NCBI RefSeq assembly: GCF_003008695.1
Contig: NZ_PXZT01000002.1
Coordinates: 272,551-336,550 of the forward strand
Length of the DNA: 64,000 nucleotides
From: Trichococcus alkaliphilus
GTDB taxonomy: Bacteria; Bacillota; Bacilli; Lactobacillales; Aerococcaceae
Direction: 5' to 3'
In this document: positions 35,737 to 44,907 of the stretch, in pieces
Layout of the letters: every line of letters begins with the position of its first letter
Position numbering within the stretch: the first letter of the stretch is position 1
Notes under the pieces: model-generated
What the model was told of the DNA's origin: nothing
What the model saw: only the letters and a program-made list of their open reading frames with translations
Database searches by the model: none
Made by a program: the position numbers and the translations under genes

Positions 35737-35747
35737 TTTGAAACTGT

Positions 35748-36602
35748 TTAAATGTTTTTGTGTCTATTGTAGGCAGCCGGCACGTGCGGATAAAGCTTGT
35801 AAACCTCTTTAAGATACTCTTCTTGAATCGCCATTTCCTTCAGTAAAGTTGGAAAATCAATTGTATCCACCATCTTATTAAGCAGTACCAGTCCCTCTTC
35901 TGCCATGCGGTCTCGCGTTTCAATATCAGGTATGGCAGAGGTTGCCATATGGTCTGAATGTTCCTTGAAATAATAACCTGTTGCTCCCGATTGAAAGGCT
36001 TGGGCACTCAGATTGCCAAAAACCGATGGGGTCTGGGTAACTGGTTCTGCATAATCAGAGGTCAGCAATATATCATCCAAACGATTACGTAACTTGTAAG
36101 CCCCCAGAATCATCTTATCTAAATTTAGCATCATCTCTTTCGGGTCTGAAAAGACACCGGATTTCTGGGCTGTTATCATGCCGTCAATATAGAGAATAGC
36201 GATCCCTGTTTCATCAAAGAAATCTCGGACAACCGGGTTGATTGAGATATGGGCTGGGCCGTGCAGGCTGAGATAGATTTGTTTTTTGAAGCCTGACCGC
36301 AGTAAGGAATGTGCCAGACCCTGCAACATATCAGCGCTTTCCCTAACGGTTAATTGGATGGTTCCCTTACCTGAGGCGGTTGCCCCTGAATAAATGTAAG
36401 GCACATGCGGAAGGACAAGTGAGTTTGTTCTTTCAGCCATCAACAAGGCAATCCCTTCAGCCAATATTGTTTCGCAATCCAAGGGCAGCCCCCCGTGGAG
36501 TTCGGTTGGTCCAAAAGGCACGATGATGACATCGCTCTCCTTTAAGTAAGCCTCCACTTCATCATTGACCAAAACATTCAATAAGTGACTTCTTAATTTC
36601 AT
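35748..36602 (-). CDS. Creatininase-family amidohydrolase with altered metal motif
   Basis: A 284-residue protein of the creatininase family, metal-dependent amidohydrolases that include creatinine amidohydrolase and enzymes of cofactor and nucleoside pathways. The first motif reads IVPFGPTELHGGLPLDCETILAEG: Glu and His are in place, but the usual Asp of PLxTDT is Glu. The later GHGGN motif reads SLHGPAHIS. These changes suggest a distinct metal site or substrate. It lies 15 bases downstream of a GPH carrier gene, so the two are co-transcribed and the imported compound is its likely substrate. Confidence 0.8.
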   Translation of the reverse strand: MKLRSHLLNVLVNDEVEAYLKESDVIIVPFGPTELHGGLPLDCETILAEGIALLMAERTNSLVLPHVPYIYSGATASGKGTIQLTVRESADMLQGLAHSLLRSGFKKQIYLSLHGPAHISINPVVRDFFDETGIAILYIDGMITAQKSGVFSDPKEMMLNLDKMILGAYKLRNRLDDILLTSDYAEPVTQTPSVFGNLSAQAFQSGATGYYFKEHSDHMATSAIPDIETRDRMAEEGLVLLNKMVDTIDFPTLLKEMAIQEEYLKEVYKLYPHVPAAYNRHKNI

Positions 36603-36617
36603 AAGTGCACCTCGCTA

Positions 36618-38090
36618 TTATACTTCTGGTTCATCATTTTTCTTATCAAATTCCTCAAGTCTTGCCAGACGAGCTGAAGTCATCGCCTCACGTGTTTCAT
36701 CAGTAATGTTCCAAATGAATTTGAATGAAACCCATGATAATAAAGCACAAACGGCTGGACCAACAAGGTTCATCAGAACTAATCCTTCAACAGCTTGAGC
36801 TGATTGCGCTTGACCAGCTTGAGCGGCCTGTTGGCTGTAACCAATCCAACCAATCATCAAGACAACAAGGGATTGCGCCAACATTTGGCCAAGACGTCTT
36901 GTCAGCGAGAAGTTACCGTAGATGGAACCTTCGGAACGTTTGCCAGTGATGTATTCGTTGTAGTCAATGGATTCTGAAACAAGACCCCATTGAAGTTGAA
37001 CGGACATCAGCATGAAAGCAATACCGACGCTGGCAGAAACCATGTAGAAGAAAGGTGGTAAGTCACCCACTAATTTCCAGACGTACAAGCCAATAAAGAT
37101 AGCGGCACTCAATAGTAAATAAGTACGGATTACTTTAACTGTAGATCCAATGAATTTTACCAGGTATGGAGCGATAAGTAACAGCACTACTGGTAACCCT
37201 TGACCGATTAAAGCAGCAGTTCCCATTAAACCAATATCACCAAATACATCGCCATAAATATAAGGAAGCGTTGTATTGAATAAGGTTGAACCGAAAACGA
37301 TTACAATCGAGTGTAAACAAAGTGACAAGAACGCTTTGTTTTTAGCTAATGTAACAAAAATATCTGTGACTTTTGTCGGTTCTGTTTGTTCTTCTGCGGC
37401 AAGTTTCGCTGCAACATTCCGTTCTTCAGTTCCCCAATAGTGGAAGAAGATCAGTGCACCACCTAAGATAGCCGCGAAGATACCTGAAACCATATAACCT
37501 GTTGTGTTTTCACCTAAACGCGAAAGAATCAACGGTATAATCATTGAACTGATTAAACCACCGACTGTTGATCCCATACCACGAGCCGAAGATAAAGTAG
37601 TTCTTTCTCTATCGTTTAAGGCCATTACCCCAAGAACTGATCCCATGGCAATGTTCATCATAGTGTAACCTAATTCGTAGATAACTTTTAATAGAAAAAT
37701 AGCTACTAAACGCATCATACCATCAAACATTGAAGGTACAGAGAAGAATGCAATAAGACCGATAACAATCAAAGGAATTGAGCGCAACATCCAAGGACGG
37801 AACTTATCTTTTTGGCCATGTGCCTTTGAGAAGGACTTATCCATGATAGTACCCATCATCGGGTCATTGACCATATCCCAAATATTCCAAACGAGCAAAA
37901 GTATAGATAGCGTTGCAAATGGTATGCCTAATACGTTTGTAAGATATCGGTTCATAAATGTTCCGATCAAGACCAGGGTAGCAACCCCACCGGCATCTCC
38001 GGCACCATAACCCAATTTATGCTTCAGGGTTAGACTGCTTTTCATTTCGTTTGCTGAATTTTGCTGCTTAACAACTTTTTCTTCTGCCAT
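36618..38090 (-). CDS. GPH-type sugar symporter (divergent paralogue)
   Basis: A 490-residue twelve-helix carrier of the GPH family. It starts with a ~20-residue hydrophilic tail, then LKHKLGYGAGDAGGVATLVLIGTFMNRYLTNVLGI and NIWDMVNDPMMGTIMDKS, the family's helix 2-3 region with an aspartate-rich loop. It is clearly distant from the pair at 33999 and 38343. The ATG has GAGG eight bases upstream. It forms an operon with the creatininase-family gene. A run of Ala/Gln residues (QQAAQAGQAQSAQAVEG) near residue 425 is an unusual periplasm-side loop. Confidence 0.87.
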   Translation of the reverse strand: MAEEKVVKQQNSANEMKSSLTLKHKLGYGAGDAGGVATLVLIGTFMNRYLTNVLGIPFATLSILLLVWNIWDMVNDPMMGTIMDKSFSKAHGQKDKFRPWMLRSIPLIVIGLIAFFSVPSMFDGMMRLVAIFLLKVIYELGYTMMNIAMGSVLGVMALNDRERTTLSSARGMGSTVGGLISSMIIPLILSRLGENTTGYMVSGIFAAILGGALIFFHYWGTEERNVAAKLAAEEQTEPTKVTDIFVTLAKNKAFLSLCLHSIVIVFGSTLFNTTLPYIYGDVFGDIGLMGTAALIGQGLPVVLLLIAPYLVKFIGSTVKVIRTYLLLSAAIFIGLYVWKLVGDLPPFFYMVSASVGIAFMLMSVQLQWGLVSESIDYNEYITGKRSEGSIYGNFSLTRRLGQMLAQSLVVLMIGWIGYSQQAAQAGQAQSAQAVEGLVLMNLVGPAVCALLSWVSFKFIWNITDETREAMTSARLARLEEFDKKNDEPEV

Positions 38091-38208
38091 AAGATTTTCC
38101 TCTTTTCTCTATAATAATTGGTGAACTATTCTATATAAGTTGAATTAATATTTTTCAGATCAGCTAATTCTCCCACCAAGCATCATGGCATTAAATAAGA
38201 GAAGATGA

Positions 38209-38264
38209 CCCCGATAGTTTATCGTCATCATCTTCTCGGGCTACATGATAGAGTTATTTTTGGT
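38209..38264 (-). terminator. Terminator of GPH copy 2, related to that at 40218
   Basis: GAGAAGATGA/TCATCTTCTC stem with inner CGATA/TATCG pairing. About 55 bases here, including the following GGCTACATGAT segment, match the terminator region at 40218-40280 with scattered differences. Confidence 0.7.
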
Positions 38265-38342
38265 GTCTAGTTTAGGCTGACTATCCACGAAATCGCTGAC
38301 ATTATTATTTTTCCTATTACTCAAAAATGAAAAGTCGTAGCT

Positions 38343-39860
38343 TTAGTCATTCATTGCAGGGATTGTATTAGGGATTGCTTGAGGCATTTCTGCATCGCCA
38401 TCACTTGGATCACCCTGTTTCATTTCTGCAATTTTAATTTGAATGCCTTCCATTGTTTCTTTATTCAATGGGTAGAATTTCATAAACGCTAGAGCAATCA
38501 GTGTACCGGCTAAAGGCAAAGCTGCAAGCAATACAATACCAGCCATACGCAATTGTGGCGAAAGTGGTGTGTCAGCCGTTGGAAATACTTTTGCAAAACC
38601 TACAGCGGCTAAGACCCAACCAATCGACATTGGCGCGAACGATGATGCGACTGAATCGGTCAATGAGAACATGGTGCTCAACATTCCGGAAACATAACGT
38701 CCCGAAACACTTGTTTCGTAGTCGGAGACATCCGCTGCCATCGTCAAGGCCAAGCCTGTTGGTGTGGATGTAAATCCTTTCGCGCAAGCAAAAATGATTA
38801 CGAAGGCAACTGTCCATAAGGATGGGTTAGAGAAGCTCAAATCACCTGGGTTCGCAAAGAAAAGCAAGCCGCCTAATAGGATTAATGAAATAACGCCACC
38901 TTGCAAATAACGAACATACGAGTAACGCAAGCCTCTTTTTTGAGCAATGGTTGCTGCAAAAGTAGTGAACATAAGGTTAGGCAAAATCAGCACTAAAGAG
39001 ATCGTTCCGGATAGTCCGAAGTTACCAAAGATGATACCGAACAGGATCATCAACACAATTTGGTCACCAAACATTGCTGAATTGAACTTCACAAAAGCTG
39101 CTGCCATGGTTAACATTTGCAAAGGTTTGTTGCCTTTGACAATTTCCCAGTAATCTTTAAATGATGTTTTAGTCGTTTTTTCACCAATACCAAAGTATTG
39201 TTTGTTGTCTTTTTCCGCAATACCGATAACTGCCAAAATTCCGAGGATAGCTGAGATGACCATAACGCCTGGGATAAACACTTTGAAGAATTCCGGAGTA
39301 AAACCGCCATATTTTGGCACTAAGAAGTTTGCGACAACAATTTGACCACCCGTGAACAATAAAGTCGTTACCCAACCATCAACGATATTGAAGATGGGAC
39401 GTTGTTTTGGATCGCTTGTCAATGCTGCTTGACCGGCTTTTGTAACCGTCGCTTGCAAGGAATAACCGATTTTATGCACGACTAACGAAAGTAGGAAAAT
39501 TGGAATTTTCATTCCACCGCCTAGGCTATGAATATTAAATAATATCAAGAATGAAATAACAGTAATAATGTTACCTAGAACCATGATGGGACGATACTTT
39601 CCGAATTTAGTGTCTGTCTTATCGATCAAAACCCCGATAGCAGGGTCAATGACCCCATCAAAGATACGGATATACCCCATAATTTGGCTTACGAATAGTG
39701 CAGCTAAACCAACAAGGCCCGTCGAATAATAGGTGACAAAACCAAAAGCAAACATGTAAATATTTGTTGATGAGTTATTCAAAGTGAATAACACGATCTG
39801 CCATAGTTTGGCGCGATTGAGTTTCGTTTCCCCTTGAACCATTGAATCATTTTTTGACAT
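38343..39860 (-). CDS. GPH-type sugar symporter (copy 2 of a near-identical pair)
   Basis: A 505-residue twelve-helix GPH carrier, nearly identical to the protein at 33999-35468 apart from a 15-residue C-terminal extension (EMPQAIPNTIPAMND) and N-terminal changes. It shares RIFDGVIDPAIGVLIDKTD and VSGRYVSGMLSTMFSLTDSVASSFAP with its twin. The ATG at 39860 has GGAGGGGA six bases upstream. It has its own cre-bearing promoter and its own terminator. Different ends and promoters suggest the copies may differ in regulation more than in substrate. Confidence 0.88.
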   Translation of the reverse strand: MSKNDSMVQGETKLNRAKLWQIVLFTLNNSSTNIYMFAFGFVTYYSTGLVGLAALFVSQIMGYIRIFDGVIDPAIGVLIDKTDTKFGKYRPIMVLGNIITVISFLILFNIHSLGGGMKIPIFLLSLVVHKIGYSLQATVTKAGQAALTSDPKQRPIFNIVDGWVTTLLFTGGQIVVANFLVPKYGGFTPEFFKVFIPGVMVISAILGILAVIGIAEKDNKQYFGIGEKTTKTSFKDYWEIVKGNKPLQMLTMAAAFVKFNSAMFGDQIVLMILFGIIFGNFGLSGTISLVLILPNLMFTTFAATIAQKRGLRYSYVRYLQGGVISLILLGGLLFFANPGDLSFSNPSLWTVAFVIIFACAKGFTSTPTGLALTMAADVSDYETSVSGRYVSGMLSTMFSLTDSVASSFAPMSIGWVLAAVGFAKVFPTADTPLSPQLRMAGIVLLAALPLAGTLIALAFMKFYPLNKETMEGIQIKIAEMKQGDPSDGDAEMPQAIPNTIPAMND

Positions 39861-39988
39861 AAAAATCCCCTCCATATCATGAAATCCAGCGCTTACAATT
39901 CAATAATCTATATCACATTATGAAACTACATTGCATTTAAAAGTATTCGAAACGTGATTGGTAAAACTGAGTTGTAATAACTAAGGAA

Positions 39989-40017
39989 ATAATACCATCG
40001 CCGGTAACCGGTTACAA
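39989..40017 (-). promoter_or_regulatory. Promoter with cre-like site, GPH copy 2
   Basis: -35 TTGTAA (40012-40017), exact 17-base spacer, -10 TATTAT (39989-39994). TGTAACCGGTTACC (40003-40016) contains the perfect palindrome GTAACCGGTTAC and matches 13 of 14 cre positions. A second partial cre, TGTAAGCGCTGG, lies in the leader (about 39887-39898). Confidence 0.72.
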
Positions 40018-40086
40018 CTTTTTTATTGTTAATACTTTGTGAACGCTGTCATCCTTACTGAAGTAAGCGTGCTGCGATGGCATTCG

Positions 40087-40205
40087 TCAAAGGTTTAGAT
40101 CCTTCTTGAGGATGATCTGATTACCATTTGGGAACTCTTCGATGAGGATTTTTTTATATTCAGTATTGACAAATCCGCTTTCACGACTATTCTTTGGGAA
40201 ATGGG
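40087..40205 (-). pseudogene. C-terminal remnant of a lost gene
   Basis: A minus-strand frame of about 39 codons ends at TGA (40087-40089) and reads like a real protein end: ESGFVNTEYKKILIEEF, then PNGNQIILKKDLNL. It has no start codon or ribosome site and is cut by the terminator of the ABC operon at 40218. Codon use is AT-rich like the GPH genes. I cannot name the family. It was probably the gene upstream of GPH copy 2 before a deletion. Confidence 0.5.
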
Positions 40206-40217
40206 CAAAAAAAAATA

Positions 40218-40257
40218 AAGAAGATGATCCCGATTGCGTATCGGGATCATCTTCTTT
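40218..40257 (-). terminator. Terminator of the ABC exporter operon
   Basis: AAAGAAGATGATCCCGAT-N5-ATCGGGATCATCTTCTTT, followed on the minus strand by a long T tract. Confidence 0.88.
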
Positions 40258-40287
40258 AGGCTGCATGATGCAGTTTTATTCTCTTTA

Positions 40288-42153
40288 TTATTCTTCGCCT
40301 TCGTCGAATTGGCTGTTGTAGAGGTCGGCGTAGAAGCCGCCTTTCGCCAGCAGTTCTTCGTGGGTTCCTTGTTCGACGATGTCCCCGTTGTTCATGCAGA
40401 GGATCAGGTCGGCATTTTTGATGGTCGACAAGCGATGCGCGATGATGAAGCTTGTTCTGCCTTGCATCAGCGTATCCATCGCTTTCTGGATCAGCACTTC
40501 CGTCCGCGTATCGACCGAGCTTGTCGCCTCATCCAGGATCATGATTTGCGGATCGGCTAGAATGGCGCGCGCGATCGTCAGCAATTGTTTCTCTCCCTGA
40601 GAAACGTTGTTGGCTTCCTCGTTCAGGACCATATCATAACCATCCGGCAACGTCCGGACAAAGTGATCTACCTGCGCAGCTTTTGCGGCAGCGATGACTT
40701 CTTCATCCGTCGCATCCAGTTTCCCGTAGCGAATGTTCTCCATGATGGTACCATTGTAAAGCCACGTATCCTGCAGCACCATCCCGAATTCCGTACGCAG
40801 ATCGCTGCGCGTGAAATCGGTAAGTTTGTGGTTGTCGATGTAGATGGCTCCACCCGTCAAATCGTAGAAACGCATCAACAATTTCACCATCGTCGTTTTG
40901 CCGGCGCCGGTAGGACCAACTAACGCAACTTTTTGTCCTTCTTTTATATCCGCGGAGAAGTCCTTGATGACCAGATGATCCGGTTCATAACCGAACTTAA
41001 CATGCTCGAAGCGGACATTCCCTTTGACATCAGCGGTTGCCATTTCGATTTTCGCTTCGGTCACTGTCTCTTCTTCCTCTTCCAGGAATTCAAAAATACG
41101 TTCGGAGGCAGCCACCATCCGTTGCAATTGACTCCCCACTTGAGCGACTTGCGTCAAAGGTTGGGTGAAGTTGCGCACGTACTGCAGGAAGGCTTGGATA
41201 TCCCCGATTGTCATGTTCCCGGCAGCCGCCATCGCGCCACCCATGATGCAGACAACGACATAACCAAGATTTCCGATCAGGCTTAACAAGGGCATCATCA
41301 ATCCGGAAAGGAATTCCGCCTTGAACCCTGCTTCGATCAATTGATCGTTCTCTTTGTCGAAAGCGGCAACGGATTTTTCTTCCCCGTTGAAGGCTTTCAT
41401 GACCACATGTCCGCCGTACATCTCTTCGACATGGCCATTGACCGCACCCAAGTATTTCTGCTGGTTGGCGAAGTGCTTCTGCGACTTCGACATGATCAGC
41501 ATCAGGAGCATCATGGAAACGACCAGCACAGCAAGAATGACGAGCGTCAGCGGCCAACTGATCGTCAGCATCATGATGAAGACACCCACCAAAGTCGTGA
41601 TCGACGTGATGATCTGGGTAAGGCTCTGGTTCAGGCTGGTATTCAGGGTATCCACGTCATTCGTGATTCTGGAAAGCACATCCCCTTGGCTGTTCTTATG
41701 GAAATAGGCCAGCGGTAATTTGTTGATTTTTTCCATGATGTCTTTGCGCAGTTTATAAGAAACTTTTGCGGAGACACCCGACATCAGAAATCCTTGCAGA
41801 TAAGAGAACGCGGCACTCAGAACGTACAAGCCCAAAAGCCCCAACAGGACTGTTCCGATGTAATCGAAATCGATTTCGCCGGCCCCGCCTGTAAATTTCA
41901 GCATGACTCCGGCTACCAATTTGTCGATGGCTAAAGCCATGATTTTTGGTCCAACAATCCCAAAAAGGGAGGAAGCGATCGCCAATATGAAGACGGCTGC
42001 CATCAGCCATTTGAAGGGCGACAGATAAGCGGCCAATTTTTTGAATCCGCCTTTGAAGTCCTTCGCTTTCACGACCGGCGCGCTCATTCCTGCCATCGGA
42101 CCGTGGCCTCCGCCAGGGCCGCCTTGCGGTCTTCTTTGTTTCATTTCGCTCAT
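40288..42153 (-). CDS. Heterodimeric ABC exporter, canonical half (LmrD/BmrD-like)
   Basis: A 621-residue half-transporter: a 45-residue Gly-rich cytoplasmic start (QRRPQGGPGGGHGPMAG), six transmembrane helices (about 50-330) and a nucleotide-binding domain. Walker A is GPTGAGKTTM, the signature is NVSQGEKQLLTIARA, and Walker B plus catalytic Glu is MILDEATSSVD with a normal switch His in IIAHRLSTI. Its partner, encoded upstream with a 4-base overlap, has the degenerate site. Such pairs export drugs, lipids or peptides. MarR control suggests induction by a toxic compound. Confidence 0.92.
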   Translation of the reverse strand: MSEMKQRRPQGGPGGGHGPMAGMSAPVVKAKDFKGGFKKLAAYLSPFKWLMAAVFILAIASSLFGIVGPKIMALAIDKLVAGVMLKFTGGAGEIDFDYIGTVLLGLLGLYVLSAAFSYLQGFLMSGVSAKVSYKLRKDIMEKINKLPLAYFHKNSQGDVLSRITNDVDTLNTSLNQSLTQIITSITTLVGVFIMMLTISWPLTLVILAVLVVSMMLLMLIMSKSQKHFANQQKYLGAVNGHVEEMYGGHVVMKAFNGEEKSVAAFDKENDQLIEAGFKAEFLSGLMMPLLSLIGNLGYVVVCIMGGAMAAAGNMTIGDIQAFLQYVRNFTQPLTQVAQVGSQLQRMVAASERIFEFLEEEEETVTEAKIEMATADVKGNVRFEHVKFGYEPDHLVIKDFSADIKEGQKVALVGPTGAGKTTMVKLLMRFYDLTGGAIYIDNHKLTDFTRSDLRTEFGMVLQDTWLYNGTIMENIRYGKLDATDEEVIAAAKAAQVDHFVRTLPDGYDMVLNEEANNVSQGEKQLLTIARAILADPQIMILDEATSSVDTRTEVLIQKAMDTLMQGRTSFIIAHRLSTIKNADLILCMNNGDIVEQGTHEELLAKGGFYADLYNSQFDEGEE

Positions 42154-44378
42154 GCTAATTCCTCCTCTGAAAGCTGAGATTTAGCAATTTCTTGATAAGT
42201 CTCACAGTTTTTCATCAACGCATCGTGAGTCCCTATCCCGACGATTCTGCCTTTATCAAGGACGATGATCTGTTCCGCATCCATGATGGTGCTGATCCGT
42301 TGCGCCACAATCAGAACGGTTGCGTTATCCGTGTACGCATGCAAAGCAGAACGCAATGCCGCATCCGTTTTGAAGTCCAAGGCTGAAAAGCTGTCGTCAA
42401 AAATGTAGATCGGTGCTTTTTTAACCAACGCTCGGGCAATGGCCAAGCGCTGTTTCTGACCGCCACTGACGTTACCGCCTCCCTGTGCGATGGCGGTTTC
42501 GATGCCGTCTTCCATATCCGATACGAAGTTTTTCGCTTGGGCGACTTCAATAGCTTTCATGATGTCCTCCATCGAAGCGTCGTCTTTTCCGTACAAAACG
42601 TTGGAAGCGATATCTCCGGAAAAGAGCATACCCTTTTGCGGCACGTAGCCGATGTTGCGGCGCAGATCGGCCTGCGTCATTTTCCGGATGTCGATTCCAT
42701 CGATTTCGATGGCGCCGTCCGTCACATCATAAAAGCGCGGAATCAGATTGATCAACGTCGATTTACCGGAACCGGTCGAGCCGATGATCGCCGTCGTTTC
42801 GCCTGGTCGAGCGGTAAAGGAGATATCGGTCAACACATTCTCGCTCGCCTTCGGATAATGATAAGAAACATGGTTGAAGGTGATGAGGCCTTCATTCTTT
42901 AAGCTCGGTTGCGCATCGATTGGGTCTGTGATGCTCAAATCCGTATCCAATACTTCCCCGATCCGGGTTGCCGATACAGAAGCACGCGGCAGGAAGATGA
43001 ACATCATTGAAATCATCAAGAATGCCATGATGATCTGCATCACATATTGGATGTAGGCCATCATATCACCGATCAGCAGGGAAGAATCAGCGACTTGCTG
43101 ACTACCGAACCAGATGATCATCAGCGAAACACCGTTCATGACGAGCATCATCGCCGGCATCAACAGAGACATCAAACGCTGAACAAAGCGGTTAGTAAAG
43201 GTATAGTCTTCATTGGCGTCGTTGAAGCGGTTCTCTTCAAACGGTTCATTGCCGAAAGCACGGATGACCATCATGCCGGAAAGGTTCTCGCGGCTGACAA
43301 GGTTCAATCTGTCCGTCAAGCTTTGCAGTACTTTGAACTTCGGCATCGCGATCGACAGAATCGTCATCATGATTCCGACAAGGGCAATGACCGCTACAGC
43401 GATCGTCCATGCCAGCGAAACGCTCTTGTCGATCGCCATGATCAGACCACCAGTAGCCAAAATCGGTGCATAGCAGAGCATGCGGATACCGATCGTGATC
43501 AGTTGCTGGATCTGCTGCACGTCATTGGTCGTGCGGGTGATCAGCGATGCTGTCGAAAAATTATCGAACTCTGTGTTGGAAAAACTTTCGACTTTGGCGA
43601 AGACATCCCTTCTCATCCGGCCGGACACTTTCGCTGCAATCCGCGAAGAAAAATACGCGACCGCTACGGAAGCAACAGAGACAGCGACTGCGATGGCTAG
43701 CATCTGTGCGCCTTTCGTCATAATGTATTGGTTCTGGAGCGCATCCATATCCGCTCCCAGATCTTCATAGAAGAGTTTAGTGAACAGGATTCCGATCTGG
43801 CTGTAGAGCATCGGCTCGGCAGCATCGGCAACATCCATTGACGCTGTGAATGCTTCCTGCGGCAACTGCTGCAATTGCGGCAACAATGCGTAAAGTTGGT
43901 TCATATCGGCATCCTCGAAGCCGCTCTCGGCATCGACCGATGCGGCATTGCCTTGCTGCGCAGACATTTCCTGCATGAACGTCACGAAGCTGTAGCTTGC
44001 TTTGCTGAAGATGCTCTCCAGCGAAGACAATTGGTCCGGATCGATTTCATCCAATACGTAGAAATCCGCTTCCTGGCTTTCCGGAAATTCTGCGTTGTAG
44101 GCTTCGGCTTCCGCCGACCCGCCCTCGATCAGCTGATAGCTGTTCTGGAACGTTTCCTTGTCCTCTTCAGCCATGAACAGCGTCATGAGCGCAAAGCCTT
44201 CAGACGGCAGCGCTTCAGGTGCTTCCTGTTCGACGCCGCCATTCTGGATGCCGGTGTTGACGATGTCACTCATCAGATTTGGCAGGCTCAATTCCCCGAT
44301 GGCCTGACCGAACAAAATCAGCAGGCTGATCAGGATCGTACCGGCAAAAGGTTTTAAGTATTTCATTATCACTTTCAT
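42150..44378 (-). CDS. Heterodimeric ABC exporter, degenerate half with large extracellular insert
   Basis: A 742-residue half-transporter. Its nucleotide domain has Walker A GSTGSGKSTL and signature NVSGGQKQRLAIARA, but the catalytic Glu is replaced by Asp in IYIFDDSFSALD and the switch region reads VAQRIST, typical of the degenerate site in LmrC/BmrC-type subunits. Between helices 1 and 2 there is an acidic insert of roughly 175 residues (about 48-222) that should lie outside the cell. Normal half-transporters are about 580 residues. The insert may bind substrate or a partner. Operon with marR upstream and the partner gene downstream. Confidence 0.9.
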   Translation of the reverse strand: MKVIMKYLKPFAGTILISLLILFGQAIGELSLPNLMSDIVNTGIQNGGVEQEAPEALPSEGFALMTLFMAEEDKETFQNSYQLIEGGSAEAEAYNAEFPESQEADFYVLDEIDPDQLSSLESIFSKASYSFVTFMQEMSAQQGNAASVDAESGFEDADMNQLYALLPQLQQLPQEAFTASMDVADAAEPMLYSQIGILFTKLFYEDLGADMDALQNQYIMTKGAQMLAIAVAVSVASVAVAYFSSRIAAKVSGRMRRDVFAKVESFSNTEFDNFSTASLITRTTNDVQQIQQLITIGIRMLCYAPILATGGLIMAIDKSVSLAWTIAVAVIALVGIMMTILSIAMPKFKVLQSLTDRLNLVSRENLSGMMVIRAFGNEPFEENRFNDANEDYTFTNRFVQRLMSLLMPAMMLVMNGVSLMIIWFGSQQVADSSLLIGDMMAYIQYVMQIIMAFLMISMMFIFLPRASVSATRIGEVLDTDLSITDPIDAQPSLKNEGLITFNHVSYHYPKASENVLTDISFTARPGETTAIIGSTGSGKSTLINLIPRFYDVTDGAIEIDGIDIRKMTQADLRRNIGYVPQKGMLFSGDIASNVLYGKDDASMEDIMKAIEVAQAKNFVSDMEDGIETAIAQGGGNVSGGQKQRLAIARALVKKAPIYIFDDSFSALDFKTDAALRSALHAYTDNATVLIVAQRISTIMDAEQIIVLDKGRIVGIGTHDALMKNCETYQEIAKSQLSEEELA

Positions 44379-44402
44379 ATGCTTTACCTTTTCTTTCCTG
44401 AT

Positions 44403-44882
44403 TTATTTGTTTTCTTTTTTATGCAGAAGCCCGTGTCCGTGTTGGTGGCCGCAGCCGCCTTCCAGGTTGTGCAGCATCCTTTTGAAGCACCCTTCTAATA
44501 CGTCCAATTCTTCATCGGTGAAGCCTTCGAAAACTTTTTTGTTGGCTTCATACAAAGCCCGCTTCATCTCTTCCGAAGCGGCAATGCTTTTTTCGGTCAG
44601 ATGGATGCTCTTGGAACGGGCATCCTTCGAACTGACCGTGCGTGTGACGAATCCCTTCGCTTCCAGCCGTTTGATGATTCCGGTCACGGTCGGATTAGAA
44701 AGGTTGAACGTCTCTTCGATGTCTTTTTGGATCACTTCCTCATCGCCACGGCCCTTCAGATAGAAAAGGATGTGGATCTGGGACGTGGTCAGGTCGATTT
44801 TACCCACCAGTCGGTTCATCTGTTCCTTAAATTGGTTATGGAGCATCGGGATATAGACTCCCATCATCTCGCGTGATATCAA
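44403..44882 (-). CDS. MarR-family repressor of the ABC exporter operon
   Basis: A winged-helix MarR protein of about 159 residues. The HTH lies in IQKDIEETFNLSNPTVTGIIKRLEAKGFVTR with the wing SSKDARSKSIHLTEKS. It ends in a Cys/His-rich tail, GGCGHQHGHGLLHKKENK. The most likely start is TTG at 44882, seven bases after AGGAGG; ATG codons five and six codons later lack a ribosome site. It lies 24 bases upstream of the ABC genes and next to a palindromic operator, so it probably represses itself and them. Confidence 0.88.
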   Translation of the reverse strand: MISREMMGVYIPMLHNQFKEQMNRLVGKIDLTTSQIHILFYLKGRGDEEVIQKDIEETFNLSNPTVTGIIKRLEAKGFVTRTVSSKDARSKSIHLTEKSIAASEEMKRALYEANKKVFEGFTDEELDVLEGCFKRMLHNLEGGCGHQHGHGLLHKKENK

Positions 44883-44907
44883 AATGTTTCCTCCTTTCCG
44901 AACAGTT

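Noticed and set aside
43047..43700. Plus-strand frame of 217 codons inside the ABC exporter gene
   Set aside because: Antisense to a gene with intact Walker motifs; composition is typical of a shadow frame (many His, Arg and Asp).
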